Shown here: one piece after another, positions 40,744 to 50,790 of the stretch
How positions within the stretch are numbered: position 1 is the first letter of the stretch
How the letters are laid out: every line of letters begins with the position of its first letter
Source of the DNA: Corynebacterium jeikeium
GTDB lineage: Bacteria > Actinomycetota > Actinomycetes > Mycobacteriales > Mycobacteriaceae
Direction of reading: 5' to 3'
Assembly: GCF_028609885.1 (NCBI RefSeq)
Contig: NZ_CP063195.1
Location: 310,001 to 374,000 of the forward strand
Length of the DNA stretch: 64,000 nucleotides
Notes under the pieces: model-generated
What the model was told of the DNA's origin: nothing
Database searches by the model: none
The model's input: the letters and a program-made list of their open reading frames with translations, nothing else
Translations under genes and position numbers: made by a program

Positions 40744-43206
40744 ATGCAGGAGGTTGAATTGGCGCACGCCAGCGAGCAAGCCAGCGCCGAAGAGCAGGCA
40801 GACCTTTCGCGGGGTCTCACGGCTGCCGAAGTAGAGGAGCGCACGCAGCGTGGCGAGGTGAACGTGCAGCGCCGGGGAACCGGCCGGAGCGTGGCGCAGA
40901 TTCTGCGCGCCAACATCTTCACCCGTGTCAATGCCATCCTCGGCGTGCTGTGCGCGATCGTTCTGTCTACCGGTTCGGTGATCAACGCAGCCTTCGGCTT
41001 GCTCATCATTGCCAACTCCGCAGTCGGTGTGATCCAGGAGCTGCGCGCGAAGAAGACCCTCGACAAGCTGCGCATCGTCGGCGAATCGGAACCCAGCGTC
41101 ATCCGCGATGGCGAAGAAAGAACCATCCCGCAGCACGAGGTTGTCCTCGGGGACATCATTAAGCTGCGTAGCGGGGACGAGGTTGTGGTGGATGGCACGG
41201 TGGTGGCTGGCTCGCTGCGCGTCGATGAGTCTCAGCTGACCGGTGAGGCCGATGCCGTGAGCAAGGGCGAGGGCGACGAGATCCTCTCTGGGGCCTTCGT
41301 CAATGAAGGCTCCGCAGTCTTCCGCGCAGACAAGGTCGGCGACGAGGCCTATGCCGCACGTCTGGCCTCGCAGGCCAGCGAGTTCTCGCTGACCGACTCC
41401 GTGCTTATGAACGGAATCAACAGCATCCTCAAGGTCATCACCTGGCTTCTTATCCCGACCGGCATTCTTACGATCTGGACCCAGCTGGTCCGCTCCGATA
41501 CGGGTCTGCGGGAATCCATCCTTTCCATGGCCGCGGCGATCGTCCCGATGGTGCCGGAGGGGCTGGTACTCATGACCTCCATCGCCTTCGCCGCGGGCGT
41601 GATCCGCCTCGGCAAGTACAAAGCCCTGGTCAACGAGCTTGTCGCCATCGAAGGGCTCGCTCGCGTGGATACGGTGTGTACCGACAAGACCGGCACCCTC
41701 ACCACCAATGAGATGGAGCTGGATTCCATCGTTGCTGCCGACGGCAGCCCTGCTGACGGTAGCCCCGCCGACGGTCGAGATGCTAACGAAACCTGGGCAC
41801 GCAACCTCGCCTCCATGCTGAACGCCCAGGACAACCTGAACGACACCGCCCGTTCCATCGTGGCCGGACTGCGCGAGCGCGGCGTGGAACCCGACCAGTG
41901 GCAGGGCCACGAGATTCCCTTTAACTCGCGCTACAAGTTCTCCGGGTTCGCCTGCTCTGACGCCACGGCCTGGATCATGGGCGCCCCCGACGTACTTCTG
42001 CGGGAAGGCGGCCGCGCCGCAGAAACGGCCAAACAGCTGGGCGATCAGGGACTGCGCATCCTCGTGTTCGGCAAGCTCGAAGGCACCGACGGGGAGGCCT
42101 GGTCCAACACGGAGGATCTCAGCATGGATTCCGCCCCGCAACTGACCGAGCCGGTGCTGGTGGTGCTCCGCCAGCAACTGCGCACTGATGCCCGGGAAAC
42201 GCTTGCATACTTCGACGAGCAGAACGTAGACATCAAGGTAATCTCCGGCGATAACTCGGATTCCGTGGCGGCGGTCGCGCGCAAGGCGACCGACCGGGAG
42301 CTCGTGGCGGTGGACGCCCGCACGCTCAGCGGCCTGGACGACGACGCATTCGATGCCGAGATCAAACGCGGAAACGTGTTCGGGCGCGTCAGTCCTGAAC
42401 AGAAACAGCAGATGGTGGAATCTCTGCACCGCCAACACCGCACGGTGGCTATGACCGGCGACGGGGTCAACGACGTGTTGGCGCTGAAAAAGGCGGACAT
42501 TGGCGTGGCCATGGGGTCGGGCGCACCCGCAACGCGCAGCGTGGCGCAGCTAGTGCTGCTGACGAATAAGTTCTCTGCGCTGCCGCGTGTGGTAGCTGAG
42601 GGGCGCCGGGTGATCGGCAACATCGAGCGCGTGGCGCATCTATTCCTGACGAAGACGGTGTACTCGGTGGTGCTGGCGTTGGTGGTGGCGGTGCTGGGGA
42701 TCTCTTTCCCCTTCCAGCCGATTCACGTGACGATCACCGGCTGGTTCACTATCGGCATTCCAGCGTTCATACTTTCGCTGGCCCCGAACACGGAACGACC
42801 GCGGGACGGTTTTGTCAGGCGCGTGCTGTCGTTGGCAATTCCCTCCGGCGTGCTTATCGGTGGCATCTGCGTGACGTTGTGGATCGTCATTTACCCCGGT
42901 GCGGAGGTGCCGGAAATTCAGCGGCAACAGGCTGGTACTGCCGTGCTGCTGGCGCTGATCGTCATGGGTTTGTGGGTGCTGGGTATTGTGGCGCGACCGC
43001 TGAATTGGTGGAAGGTAATTCTGCTGGCCGGCTGCGTGGGCGGCTACCTGGTGATCTTCCTGGCGCCGCCGCTACGCGAATTGTTGATTCTGCAGACGGG
43101 CAACCTCAAGCTGATGCTTACAGGGTTGGCCGTGGGTGCGGGCGGGGCTGTGCTCATTGAGGTTGCGCACCAGGTCGCCGCCCGTCGGCAAGCGGCTGTG
43201 CGCTAG
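40744..43206 (+). CDS. ctpE: Cation-translocating P-type ATPase (CtpE-like)
   Basis: Up to 820 residues. Motifs in order: SQLTGEADAV (dephosphorylation loop), VPMVPEGLVLMTS (transmembrane ion site), phosphorylated D314 in DKTGTLT, and MTGDGVNDVLALKKADIGVAMGSGAPA (hinge). There are about eight to ten helices and no N-terminal heavy-metal domain. It resembles mycobacterial CtpE, implicated in calcium uptake; ion specificity is inferred. ADGSP is repeated near residues 341-350. ATG 40744 has no ribosome site, whereas AGGAGG at 40748-40753 sits five bases before an in-frame TTG at 40759, which may be the true start. Confidence 0.88.
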   Translation: MQEVELAHASEQASAEEQADLSRGLTAAEVEERTQRGEVNVQRRGTGRSVAQILRANIFTRVNAILGVLCAIVLSTGSVINAAFGLLIIANSAVGVIQELRAKKTLDKLRIVGESEPSVIRDGEERTIPQHEVVLGDIIKLRSGDEVVVDGTVVAGSLRVDESQLTGEADAVSKGEGDEILSGAFVNEGSAVFRADKVGDEAYAARLASQASEFSLTDSVLMNGINSILKVITWLLIPTGILTIWTQLVRSDTGLRESILSMAAAIVPMVPEGLVLMTSIAFAAGVIRLGKYKALVNELVAIEGLARVDTVCTDKTGTLTTNEMELDSIVAADGSPADGSPADGRDANETWARNLASMLNAQDNLNDTARSIVAGLRERGVEPDQWQGHEIPFNSRYKFSGFACSDATAWIMGAPDVLLREGGRAAETAKQLGDQGLRILVFGKLEGTDGEAWSNTEDLSMDSAPQLTEPVLVVLRQQLRTDARETLAYFDEQNVDIKVISGDNSDSVAAVARKATDRELVAVDARTLSGLDDDAFDAEIKRGNVFGRVSPEQKQQMVESLHRQHRTVAMTGDGVNDVLALKKADIGVAMGSGAPATRSVAQLVLLTNKFSALPRVVAEGRRVIGNIERVAHLFLTKTVYSVVLALVVAVLGISFPFQPIHVTITGWFTIGIPAFILSLAPNTERPRDGFVRRVLSLAIPSGVLIGGICVTLWIVIYPGAEVPEIQRQQAGTAVLLALIVMGLWVLGIVARPLNWWKVILLAGCVGGYLVIFLAPPLRELLILQTGNLKLMLTGLAVGAGGAVLIEVAHQVAARRQAAVR

Positions 43207-43208
43207 CC

Positions 43209-43226
43209 CTAGCTCGCCGGAGCTAG
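43209..43226. terminator. Hairpin between convergent ctpE and ppa
   Basis: CTAGCTC-GCCG-GAGCTAG is a perfect 7-bp stem with a 4-base loop, centred between the two stops. It is flanked by a 10-base direct repeat, CGCTAGCCCT, at 43201-43210 and 43231-43240. No T-run. Confidence 0.5.
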
Positions 43227-43232
43227 TGGGCG

Positions 43233-43715
43233 CTAGCCCTTGTAGCGCTCGATGGCCTCGTCGAGGATCTTCACAGCTTCCTCGGCGTTACCCCAACCGG
43301 AGCCGTTGACTTCCTTGCCTGGCTCCAGGTCCTTGTAGTGGACGAAGAAGTGTTCAATCTCGTTCTTGGTGAACTGGTCGATGTCCTCGATGTCCTGGAA
43401 CTGCTCGAAACGAACGTCGTCCAGCACGCACAGCAGCTTGTCGTCGCCGCCAGCCTCGTCGGTCATCTTGAACACGCCAACCGGGCGGGCCTTAACAACC
43501 ACGCCGGGGAAAACCGGCTCCGGCAGGATCACCAGTGCGTCCAGCGGGTCGCCGTCTTCGCCCAGGGTGTGGTCGATGAAGCCGTAGTCGGCGGGGTACG
43601 CCATCGGAGTGAACAGGTAGCGGTCGAGGTAGACCTTGCCAGTCTCGTGGTCGACCTCGTACTTGTTGCGGGAGCCCTTCGGGATTTCAATGGTTACTTC
43701 GATTTTTTTGCTCAT
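43233..43715 (-). CDS. ppa: Inorganic pyrophosphatase
   Basis: Family I soluble pyrophosphatase, hydrolysing PPi from biosynthesis. The 160-residue protein has [34 protein letters not shown] with the metal Asp residues, and [19 protein letters not shown]. Length is typical for actinobacteria. Start at 43715 is chosen since TAGAAT ends seven bases before it (leaderless). The ATG at 43724 lies within the box region and would be untranslated. Confidence 0.95.
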   Translation of the reverse strand: MSKKIEVTIEIPKGSRNKYEVDHETGKVYLDRYLFTPMAYPADYGFIDHTLGEDGDPLDALVILPEPVFPGVVVKARPVGVFKMTDEAGGDDKLLCVLDDVRFEQFQDIEDIDQFTKNEIEHFFVHYKDLEPGKEVNGSGWGNAEEAVKILDEAIERYKG

Positions 43716-43762
43716 GGGCACCATTCTAACTGAGTGCCTTTTTTTCGGCTAGGGTGAAACGA

Positions 43763-45097
43763 GTGAGTGAGCAGAAGTCCCTGAAAGTATGGCTGTGGAG
43801 CATCCTCGCCTTCGTGGTCGTTGTTGCGGTCGTGGTGGGGGCTGCTGTGATGTGGTCGCTAAACGGACGCTATGAGGTGCAAGCCGCAGAGCCGTTGGCG
43901 GAACCCTCCCCGGTGATGCTTCCGCCCGAAGGGGACGTGCCGGACGTGCAGGCCGCAGTTCAGCGCGCAGCAGCGGATCCGGCATTGGGCGTGCTGTCTG
44001 CCTCCGTCACCGATGTCGAGACTGGCGAGGTGCTGTGGGCGAAGGATGAGAACCGGAAGCTCACCCCGGCCTCTTCCACCAAGCTGTACACGGCCGCCGC
44101 CGCGATCCTGGCGCTGGACGAAGATAGCCGTTGGTCTACGGATCTATTGCAGGATCCCGACGATCCAGGTCGGTTGATCCTGCGTAGCGATGGCGATGTT
44201 TCGCTGTCCCGCGATGGCGATGGCTTCTTTACCGATGCTGCCTCGGTGGCTGAGCTCGCTGCGAAAGCGAAGAAGAAGCTGGGCGGCCAGGCGGTCACCT
44301 CCATCGTTGTGGATAACTCGGTCCGCTCCGGAGATCTTTTTAACAAGACCTGGGATAGTGCAGACATCGACGGTGGCAACGTCGCCAACCTGGATGCTGT
44401 CATGCTCGACGCCGGTCGCCTCAACCCTTATAAGTCCGATTCCGCCCGCTCTCACAACCCCGGCGAGGATGTGGGGCGCGCTCTCGCTGATGCGCTCGGC
44501 GCGGATGCGGAGGTCACTGTTGCTAAGGAAGTGACGCCCAGTCTCAGCGACCAAGATCCCATCGCAAGTGTCCAATCTGCGCCGCTGAACGTGCGCCTGC
44601 GCGACATGCTGGTGCACAGCGACAACATCATGGCCGAGGCCATTGGCCGAGAGATTGCGAAGTCCCAGGGCGAGCCGCATACCTTCGAGGGCGCCACGAG
44701 CGCGACCCTCGACGTGCTGAAGGAGCACGGGATCGATACCAAGGACGCAACGCTCTTTGATAACTCCGGCATGAGCGAGAAGAACCGCCTAACTGCCCAC
44801 GAACTAGACGGGGTGCTCTCCAACAAGGAGGTGCGCGACATCCTGGATATGCTGCCGGTCGCCAGCGTGGAGGGCACGCTGGAGGCGCGCTATGGTTCCG
44901 GCTCTGGTTCGGAAGACTCCGCCGGTTGGGTGCGCGCCAAGACCGGCACCCTCTCCGGTGTGAATGCCCTGGCCGGGACGGTTATGACGGATTCGGGGCG
45001 GGCGCTGACGTTTGCGTTCCTCTCCAATGAGTCCGACCCCAACTCCGCCCGTCCGGCGCTGGACAGGCTGGCGAACGCGGTGCGCTCAGCCAAGTAA
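43763..45097 (+). CDS. dacB: D-alanyl-D-alanine carboxypeptidase/endopeptidase (PBP4 type)
   Basis: Peptidoglycan-trimming penicillin-binding protein outside the membrane. With start GTG 43763 it has 444 residues: an N-terminal transmembrane anchor (VWLWSILAFVVVVAVVVGAA), then the class C catalytic triad SSTK (104-107), SDN (286-288) and KTG (393-395). GTG 43754 is also in frame but lies inside the likely -10 box TAGGGT (43750-43755), which ends seven bases before 43763. Divergent from ppa. It heads the dacB-tilS-hpt-ftsH series. Confidence 0.92.
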   Translation: MSEQKSLKVWLWSILAFVVVVAVVVGAAVMWSLNGRYEVQAAEPLAEPSPVMLPPEGDVPDVQAAVQRAAADPALGVLSASVTDVETGEVLWAKDENRKLTPASSTKLYTAAAAILALDEDSRWSTDLLQDPDDPGRLILRSDGDVSLSRDGDGFFTDAASVAELAAKAKKKLGGQAVTSIVVDNSVRSGDLFNKTWDSADIDGGNVANLDAVMLDAGRLNPYKSDSARSHNPGEDVGRALADALGADAEVTVAKEVTPSLSDQDPIASVQSAPLNVRLRDMLVHSDNIMAEAIGREIAKSQGEPHTFEGATSATLDVLKEHGIDTKDATLFDNSGMSEKNRLTAHELDGVLSNKEVRDILDMLPVASVEGTLEARYGSGSGSEDSAGWVRAKTGTLSGVNALAGTVMTDSGRALTFAFLSNESDPNSARPALDRLANAVRSAK

Positions 45098-45100
45098 GCC

Positions 45101-46156
45101 ATGAGTGTGCAGTCCCAGATCCGGGCCTGGCTGCGAGAGCTGGAAACCGGGGAAGCCACCGGAACTAGCCGAACTGGCGAAAACCGCCGAGCGGCTACCA
45201 CACGCGCGGAACAGGTTCGCGCCGGGGTGGCAGTGGGGCTCTCCGGCGGGGCGGATTCTCTGGCGTTGGTGCACGGCCTATTGCGCTGCGGGGTGAAAGT
45301 GCATGCGGTAGTGGTGGACCATCAGCTACAGGAGGCCTCCGCGCAGGTGGCGCGGCAGGCCGCCGAAACCGCGATGTCCCTCGGGGCGAGCGCGGAGATC
45401 CGCACCGTCGAAGTGGAAGGCCTGGGGGAGGGGCCGGCGCGCCAGGCGCGCTACCAAGCCCTGGGTACGGCAGCCGCCGGGCGGCCCCTCCTGGTAGCCC
45501 ACACAGCGGATGACGATGCGGAAGGGTTGCTCATCGGGCTGGTCCGAGGCTCCGGGGCGGAAGCCATCGCCGGGATGCGGTCCGTTCACACTGACCACGC
45601 GGCCGTGGACGCAGGGGCCGCGTGGCTCGGCCGCCCGCTGCTGAACTGCACCCGCGCGGAGACGGAGGCCGAATGCCGCGCTGCTGGCCTTAACTGGTGG
45701 GAGGATCCGCACAACTCCAGCGATGCCTACCTGCGTAGTCGCATCCGCACCCGCGTGCTGCCTTATCTACAGGATGCACTCGGGGAGCACATCGGTGCGA
45801 ACATGGCTCGCACGGCACGGATGCTCCGTGAAGACGTCGAGCTACTCGACGAGCTCGCTAGACGGGAACTCCAGGCGGCGGAGGAGGGGGCGTCATTAAA
45901 CTGCACCGAATTACAACAACAGCCAGCTGCACTTCGGCGCAGGGTTTTCAAACAATGGCTGGCAGACAAAACCGGACCGCTCACGAGCGCGCACCTCAAT
46001 GCGATAGACGCGCTGGTCATCGCATGGAAGGGGCAGGGAGGGGCGGCGGTTCCGTGGCCACAGAGTCCACCTACACCCGGCCAGCAACGGCGCACCCACA
46101 GGCTCGTCGTGCAACGCCGCGATGGGTACCTACAGTTAGCGACTGTTCCCAGGTAG
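45101..46156 (+). CDS. tilS: tRNA(Ile)-lysidine synthetase
   Basis: TilS converts C34 of the CAU-anticodon tRNA-Ile to lysidine, so that it reads AUA. The 351-residue protein has the PP-loop LSGGADSLALVH near residue 47, VVVDHQLQ, and VAHTADDDAEG (family HTxDDxAE); the C-terminal part contains the helical TilS domain (NMARTARMLREDVELLDE). The ATG is three bases after the dacB stop, so the genes are cotranscribed. Confidence 0.94.
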   Translation: MSVQSQIRAWLRELETGEATGTSRTGENRRAATTRAEQVRAGVAVGLSGGADSLALVHGLLRCGVKVHAVVVDHQLQEASAQVARQAAETAMSLGASAEIRTVEVEGLGEGPARQARYQALGTAAAGRPLLVAHTADDDAEGLLIGLVRGSGAEAIAGMRSVHTDHAAVDAGAAWLGRPLLNCTRAETEAECRAAGLNWWEDPHNSSDAYLRSRIRTRVLPYLQDALGEHIGANMARTARMLREDVELLDELARRELQAAEEGASLNCTELQQQPAALRRRVFKQWLADKTGPLTSAHLNAIDALVIAWKGQGGAAVPWPQSPPTPGQQRRTHRLVVQRRDGYLQLATVPR

Positions 46157-46167
46157 CAGCTGCGCGC

Positions 46168-46187
46168 TAGAATGCCAGGCAGGCATT
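46168..46187 (+). promoter_or_regulatory. Candidate hpt promoter with an inverted repeat
   Basis: TAGAAT at 46168-46173 is a good -10 box. AATGCC (46171-46176) and GGCATT (46182-46187) form an inverted repeat over the expected transcription start. This gives hpt-ftsH its own promoter inside the series. Confidence 0.5.
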
Positions 46188-46237
46188 AAAACGGTGAAGC
46201 CAAAACTGCGAAACAAACGAGGAAAACGAGGTCTGCG

Positions 46238-46819
46238 ATGCACAGCGAGAAGAACTTCAATGTCCCGGAGAACCCTTATGGCGACGATCTGGAAAGTATC
46301 CTCATCGACGAGGAAACGCTGCACGCCCGCATCAACGAGCTGGCCAAGGCCACCGCTGATCGATTCCGCGACGAGGAAGACGACCTCATCTTGATCTGCG
46401 TGCTGAAGGGCGCGGTGTTCTTTATCACCGACTTCGCACGGGCGATCGACATCCCGACGCAGCTGGAGTTCATGGCCGTGAGCTCCTATGGAAACTCCAC
46501 CAGCTCTTCCGGTGTGGTGCGCATCTTGAAGGACCTGGACCGCGACATTGAGGGCCGCAATGTGGTAATCGTCGAGGACATCATCGACTCCGGCCTGACC
46601 CTTTCTTGGCTGCTGAAGAACCTGCGCAACCGCAACCCTAAGTCCCTGTCCGTCGTTACGCTGTTGCGCAAGCCGGAGGCACAGAAGGTGCAGATTGATC
46701 TGGCCGAGGTCGGCTTTGACATCCCCAACGAGTTCGTTGTGGGCTATGGCCTGGACTTTGCCGAACGCTACCGCGACCTGCCCTATGTGGGCACCCTGCA
46801 CCCGCGCGTTTACCAGTAA
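46238..46819 (+). CDS. hpt: Hypoxanthine-guanine phosphoribosyltransferase
   Basis: Purine salvage enzyme forming IMP/GMP from base and PRPP. The 193 residues contain [11 protein letters not shown] (pyrophosphate loop), the PRPP motif [16 protein letters not shown] near residue 107, and [18 protein letters not shown] at the end (metal/base site). ATG has AACGAGG upstream. The tilS-hpt-ftsH order is conserved in actinobacteria. Confidence 0.96.
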   Translation: MHSEKNFNVPENPYGDDLESILIDEETLHARINELAKATADRFRDEEDDLILICVLKGAVFFITDFARAIDIPTQLEFMAVSSYGNSTSSSGVVRILKDLDRDIEGRNVVIVEDIIDSGLTLSWLLKNLRNRNPKSLSVVTLLRKPEAQKVQIDLAEVGFDIPNEFVVGYGLDFAERYRDLPYVGTLHPRVYQ

Positions 46820-46859
46820 AGCGCTGGCCCCAATCCAATAAGCTCCAAATGGCAGCGCT
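46820..46859 (+). terminator. Weak hairpin between hpt and ftsH
   Basis: AGCGCTG (46820-46826) and CAGCGCT (46853-46859) are complementary with a 26-base loop; no T-run follows. It may reduce read-through from hpt into ftsH. Confidence 0.3.
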
Positions 46860-46898
46860 GTTCGCACGGCATTTAGAACCAACAACACTCTAGGAAAT

Positions 46899-49289
46899 AT
46901 GGAAAAGAAGAAGGTACTGAGGATCGCGGGCATTGTCGCTGTGATCCTCATCGCGATCTATGCGTTCGGTGTTTTAACTGATGACGCCCGCGGCTACGAC
47001 GAGGTCGAGACTTCGGTAGCCCTGAAGCAGCTGGAAGACAAGAACGTCAAGGAAGCTCAGATCAACGATCGTGAGCAGCAAGTCCAGCTGAAGCTGAAGG
47101 ACTCTATCGAGGTCGAAGGCAAGGAGGGCATCGAGCAGGTCATCGCGAAGTACCCCGGCCGGGCGGCGCCAGAGATCTTCGACGCGGTAAAGAAATCCGA
47201 GGCGGAGAAGTACAACACCAAGGTCACCGAGGATAGCTTCCTGGGCAGCCTGCTGGTGATGCTGCTGCCGATGCTGCTGATCTTCGGCCTGCTGATGTTC
47301 ATGCTGTCCCGTATGCAGGGCGGCAGCGGCATGGGCGCCTTCGGCTTTGGTAAGTCCACTGCCAAGCAGCTGAATAAGGACAACCCGGACACGACCTTCG
47401 ACGACGTCGCCGGTGCCGACGAGGCTGTGGAGGAGCTGGACGAGATCCGCGACTTCCTGACCGACCCGAGCCGCTACGAGGCGCTGGGGGCGAAGATCCC
47501 GCGCGGCGTGCTGCTGTACGGCCCGCCCGGTACGGGTAAGACGCTGCTGGCGCGCGCAGTGGCCGGCGAGGCAGGCGTGCCCTTCTTCACCATCTCCGGT
47601 TCCGACTTCGTAGAGATGTTCGTCGGTGTGGGTGCGTCTCGCGTGCGCGACCTGTTTAAGCAGGCGAAGGAGAATTCGCCGTGCATCATCTTCGTCGACG
47701 AGATCGACGCGGTCGGCCGTCAGCGTGGCGCCGGCATGGGCGGCGGCCACGACGAGCGTGAGCAGACCCTGAACCAGCTGCTGGTGGAAATGGACGGCTT
47801 CGGCGACCGCGACGGAGTGATCCTGATGGCCGCCACCAACCGTCCGGACATCCTGGACCCGGCGCTGCTACGCCCGGGCCGCTTCGACCGCCAGATCCCG
47901 GTGACCAACCCGGACCTTGCGGGCCGTGAGCAGATCCTGAATGTACACGCGAAGAACAAGCCGTTGGCCAAGGACGTGGACCTGAAGTCGTTGGCCAAGC
48001 GAACCGCGGGCATGTCCGGTGCGGACCTGGAGAACGTTCTCAACGAGGCCGCCTTGCTGACCGCTCGCGTGGACGGCAACGTGATTACCGCCGACGCGCT
48101 GGAAGAAGCCACCGACCGCGTGGTGGGTGGACCGCGCCGCAGCTCGAAGATCATTTCCGAGCACGAGAAGAAGGTCACTGCCTACCACGAGGGCGGCCAC
48201 ACGCTGGCTGCCTGGGCGATGAAGGACATCGACCGCGTCTACAAGGTGACGATCCTGGCTCGCGGCCGCACCGGTGGCCACGCCATGACCGCACCCGAGG
48301 ACGACAAGGGCATGTACAACCGTTCCGAGCTGTTCGCCCGCCTGGTCTTTGCCATGGGTGGCCGTGCAGCGGAGGAGCTTGTTTTCGGCAACCCGACCAC
48401 CGGCGCTTCTGCGGATATTGAGATGGCCACGAACATCGCCCGCGCGATGGTGGTGGAATACGGAATGAGCCCTGTTGTGGGTGCCGTGAAGTACGGCCAG
48501 GACGACGGCGACCCGTTTGTCGGGCGCGGCGGCCAGGGCGGCAACCAGCCGTCCCAGAACGTGGCTAACCAGATCGACGAGCAGGTGCGCATGCTGATGA
48601 ACAAGGCCCAGCAGGTGGCCTACGATGTGCTGCGCGAGAACCGGGACTACCTGGATACCCTGGCTTCCAAGCTGTTGGAGAAGGAGACTCTGCGCCGCCC
48701 GGACCTGGAGGCCATCTTCGAGGGCATCGATACCCGCGAGGTCTCGGACATCTTCCCGATGCAGGATCTGGACCGTCCGTGCGACCACCGCGAGCCGGTG
48801 AAGACGCCAGTCGAGTTGGCCCGCGAGCGTGGAGAGGAGCCGCCGGAGAAGACCAACTTCTTCTCCGCTGCTCGTCGTGCACGCATGGAAAAGCGCAAGG
48901 CGCAAAACGAGCAGCGTCAGGCCGAGCGCTTGCAGCAGGGACAGCAGCAGTTCCCGCAGACCCAGCAGACCCAGCAGACACAGCAGACCCAGCAGACCCA
49001 GCACGGTCAGCAGGGTCCAATGGGGCAGGGCACTGCCCGTCCGGTGCCGCCGGAAGAGGAGCGTGGCTTCCGCCTGCCAGACAATGAGCAGCCGGATCAC
49101 CAGCCGGAGAAGCCCGCGCAGCAGAAGCAAGCTGTGCAGCCCGAGCAGCAGCGTCCGCAAGACTCACAGGAATCGCAGGTGAGTTACCGTCGCGGCGAGA
49201 TGCCGGAGCAGACGTTCCCTTGGGATAAGCACAATGGTGGCTACAACGGCAATGAGTCCGGTGGCCAGCACAGGCAGGAAGACAACTAG
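46899..49289 (+). CDS. ftsH: ATP-dependent zinc metalloprotease FtsH
   Basis: Membrane AAA+ protease that degrades membrane and regulatory proteins. In 796 residues: two N-terminal helices (about 6-24 and 112-134) around a small extracytoplasmic part, Walker A GPPGTGKT at 208-215, Walker [12 protein letters not shown], second-region [20 protein letters not shown], and the zinc site HEGGH at 430-434. The last ~170 residues are a low-complexity Gln-rich tail with five tandem 9-base units (48957-49001) coding Gln-Thr-Gln repeats. Its stop overlaps the folE GTG. Confidence 0.96.
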   Translation: MEKKKVLRIAGIVAVILIAIYAFGVLTDDARGYDEVETSVALKQLEDKNVKEAQINDREQQVQLKLKDSIEVEGKEGIEQVIAKYPGRAAPEIFDAVKKSEAEKYNTKVTEDSFLGSLLVMLLPMLLIFGLLMFMLSRMQGGSGMGAFGFGKSTAKQLNKDNPDTTFDDVAGADEAVEELDEIRDFLTDPSRYEALGAKIPRGVLLYGPPGTGKTLLARAVAGEAGVPFFTISGSDFVEMFVGVGASRVRDLFKQAKENSPCIIFVDEIDAVGRQRGAGMGGGHDEREQTLNQLLVEMDGFGDRDGVILMAATNRPDILDPALLRPGRFDRQIPVTNPDLAGREQILNVHAKNKPLAKDVDLKSLAKRTAGMSGADLENVLNEAALLTARVDGNVITADALEEATDRVVGGPRRSSKIISEHEKKVTAYHEGGHTLAAWAMKDIDRVYKVTILARGRTGGHAMTAPEDDKGMYNRSELFARLVFAMGGRAAEELVFGNPTTGASADIEMATNIARAMVVEYGMSPVVGAVKYGQDDGDPFVGRGGQGGNQPSQNVANQIDEQVRMLMNKAQQVAYDVLRENRDYLDTLASKLLEKETLRRPDLEAIFEGIDTREVSDIFPMQDLDRPCDHREPVKTPVELARERGEEPPEKTNFFSAARRARMEKRKAQNEQRQAERLQQGQQQFPQTQQTQQTQQTQQTQHGQQGPMGQGTARPVPPEEERGFRLPDNEQPDHQPEKPAQQKQAVQPEQQRPQDSQESQVSYRRGEMPEQTFPWDKHNGGYNGNESGGQHRQEDN
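48957..49001 (+). repeat. Five tandem 9-bp units in the ftsH 3' end
   Basis: The unit CAGACCCAG is repeated five times with one variant (CAGACACAG), in frame, giving a Gln-Thr-Gln tract in the FtsH tail. Such arrays can change length by slippage without frameshift. Confidence 0.85.
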
Positions 49290-49885
49290 TGAATAACCCA
49301 CAGCAGCCGCTCGACCCTGGTTCCTTCGACCAGGAGCGCGCAGAGGCGGCCATCCGCGAACTCCTTTTCGCCATTGGCGAGGACCCCGACCGCGAGGGTC
49401 TGCAGGAAACTCCGGCCCGCGTGGCCCGCGCCTACCGTGAGACGTGCGCCGGGCTATACGAGGACCCGACGGAGGTTCTCAACAAGACCTTCAGCGAGGA
49501 TCACCGCGAGCTGGTGCTCGTGCGTGACATCACCTTCTACTCCATGTGTGAGCACCACCTGGTGCCCTTCTTCGGCAAGGCGCACATTGGATACATCCCC
49601 GGCGAATCCGGCAAGGTCACAGGACTGTCCAAGCTGGCCCGCCTGATCGACGGTCTCGCGAAGCGCCCGCAGGTCCAGGAACGCCTGACTTCGCAGGTTG
49701 CCGATGCGTTAGTCGAGAAGCTGGACCCCTCCGCAGTGATCGTTGTTCTGGAGGCCGAGCACCTGTGCATGGCCATGCGCGGTATCCGCAAGCCCGGTGC
49801 CAACACGGTGACCTCCGCGGTCCGCGGCGGATTCCAGAAGAACGCGGCCTCCCGCGCAGAGGCAATGGCGCTGATTCGGCCGTGA
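49289..49885 (+). CDS. folE: GTP cyclohydrolase I
   Basis: First enzyme of folate synthesis, GTP to dihydroneopterin triphosphate. The 198-residue protein has [20 protein letters not shown] (zinc Cys and His) and the later zinc Cys in [12 protein letters not shown], plus [13 protein letters not shown] start overlaps the ftsH TAG by one base, and the stop overlaps the folP ATG by one base, so folE-folP-folB-folK are coupled. Confidence 0.96.
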   Translation: MNNPQQPLDPGSFDQERAEAAIRELLFAIGEDPDREGLQETPARVARAYRETCAGLYEDPTEVLNKTFSEDHRELVLVRDITFYSMCEHHLVPFFGKAHIGYIPGESGKVTGLSKLARLIDGLAKRPQVQERLTSQVADALVEKLDPSAVIVVLEAEHLCMAMRGIRKPGANTVTSAVRGGFQKNAASRAEAMALIRP

Positions 49886-50790
49886 TGGGCTCTGCTGTGA
49901 CTGGCACCAACGCGAACGACCCCCAGCGCACCCTCGTGATGGGCATCCTCAACGTCACCGAGGATTCCTTCTCCGACGGCGGGGATTACCCAGACACCGC
50001 GGCCGCGCTGGCACACGCCGAGGCGATGGTCGCTGACGGTGCGGACATCATCGACGTCGGCGGGGATTCCACCAGCCCGGGCGCCACTCGCGTTGCCCCG
50101 GAGGTCGAGGCCGCCCGCGTCACCCCCGTCATCGAGGAGCTATCCCGCCGGGGAATCGCCACCAGCATCGACACGATGCGGGCATCCACGGCGCGGGCCG
50201 CCTGGAAAGCGGGCGTCACCTACCTCAACGACGTCTCCGGCGGCCTGGCGGACCCCGACATGCTTCCGCTGGCCGCGGAATCCGGCCTGCCGATCATTCT
50301 GATGCACTGGAACAAGGGAAACGCCGCGGACTTCGCCGGAGCTGAGGGCTACCACGACCACGGCGAGGACATCGTCGGCCACGTCATCGGTTGGCTCGAG
50401 CAGAGGATCGAAGCGGCGGAGGCGGTAGGCGTCACAAAGAAACAGATCTACCTGGACCCCGGCATCGGGTTCGCGAAGACTCCGCAGGAAAACTGGCAGC
50501 TCCTCGGAGCGACCGAACGGCTGGTGCAGATGGGATATCCGGTGCTGGTGGGGGCCTCGCGCAAGCGCTTCCTCACCGCGCTGCGCCCCGCGAGCGACGG
50601 CAACCCCGGCACCCCGGAATCGGCGGACGATGCGACGGCGGCCACCTCCGCGCTGGCGGCGGCAGTTGGCGCATGGGCCGTCCGGGTGCATAAAGTAGCC
50701 CCGACACGGGCTGCAGTGGACGTCGCACACGCAATGGCCACCGGATGCGGCCCCGACATCGACGAGCAATGGAGGGCGCGACGTGGCTGA
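49885..50790 (+). CDS. folP: Dihydropteroate synthase
   Basis: Joins p-aminobenzoate to hydroxymethyl-dihydropterin pyrophosphate; the target of sulfonamides. From the ATG at 49885 it has 301 residues with MGILNVTEDSFSDGG (pterin/phosphate site), DIIDVGGDSTSPGA (pABA loop), YLNDVSGG, DPGIGFAKT and a final RVHKVAPTRAAVDVA. All catalytic loops look intact. TGATG coupling to folE supports this start over longer upstream readings. Confidence 0.95.
   Translation: MGSAVTGTNANDPQRTLVMGILNVTEDSFSDGGDYPDTAAALAHAEAMVADGADIIDVGGDSTSPGATRVAPEVEAARVTPVIEELSRRGIATSIDTMRASTARAAWKAGVTYLNDVSGGLADPDMLPLAAESGLPIILMHWNKGNAADFAGAEGYHDHGEDIVGHVIGWLEQRIEAAEAVGVTKKQIYLDPGIGFAKTPQENWQLLGATERLVQMGYPVLVGASRKRFLTALRPASDGNPGTPESADDATAATSALAAAVGAWAVRVHKVAPTRAAVDVAHAMATGCGPDIDEQWRARRG

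Noticed and set aside
40634..40834. Short plus-strand frame with a pentapeptide-like pattern over the minisatellite
   Set aside because: The pattern is a by-product of the 15-base DNA repeat; there is no ribosome site and it runs into the ATPase gene in another frame.
40585..42438. A 617-codon open frame on the minus strand opposite the P-type ATPase
   Set aside because: The plus-strand protein has all P-type ATPase motifs; the antisense frame has low-complexity, His/Gly/Val-rich sequence typical of shadow frames.
47868..49160. Long minus-strand open frame opposite ftsH
   Set aside because: Leu/His/Arg-rich sequence with no motif, fully overlapped by the well-supported ftsH gene.
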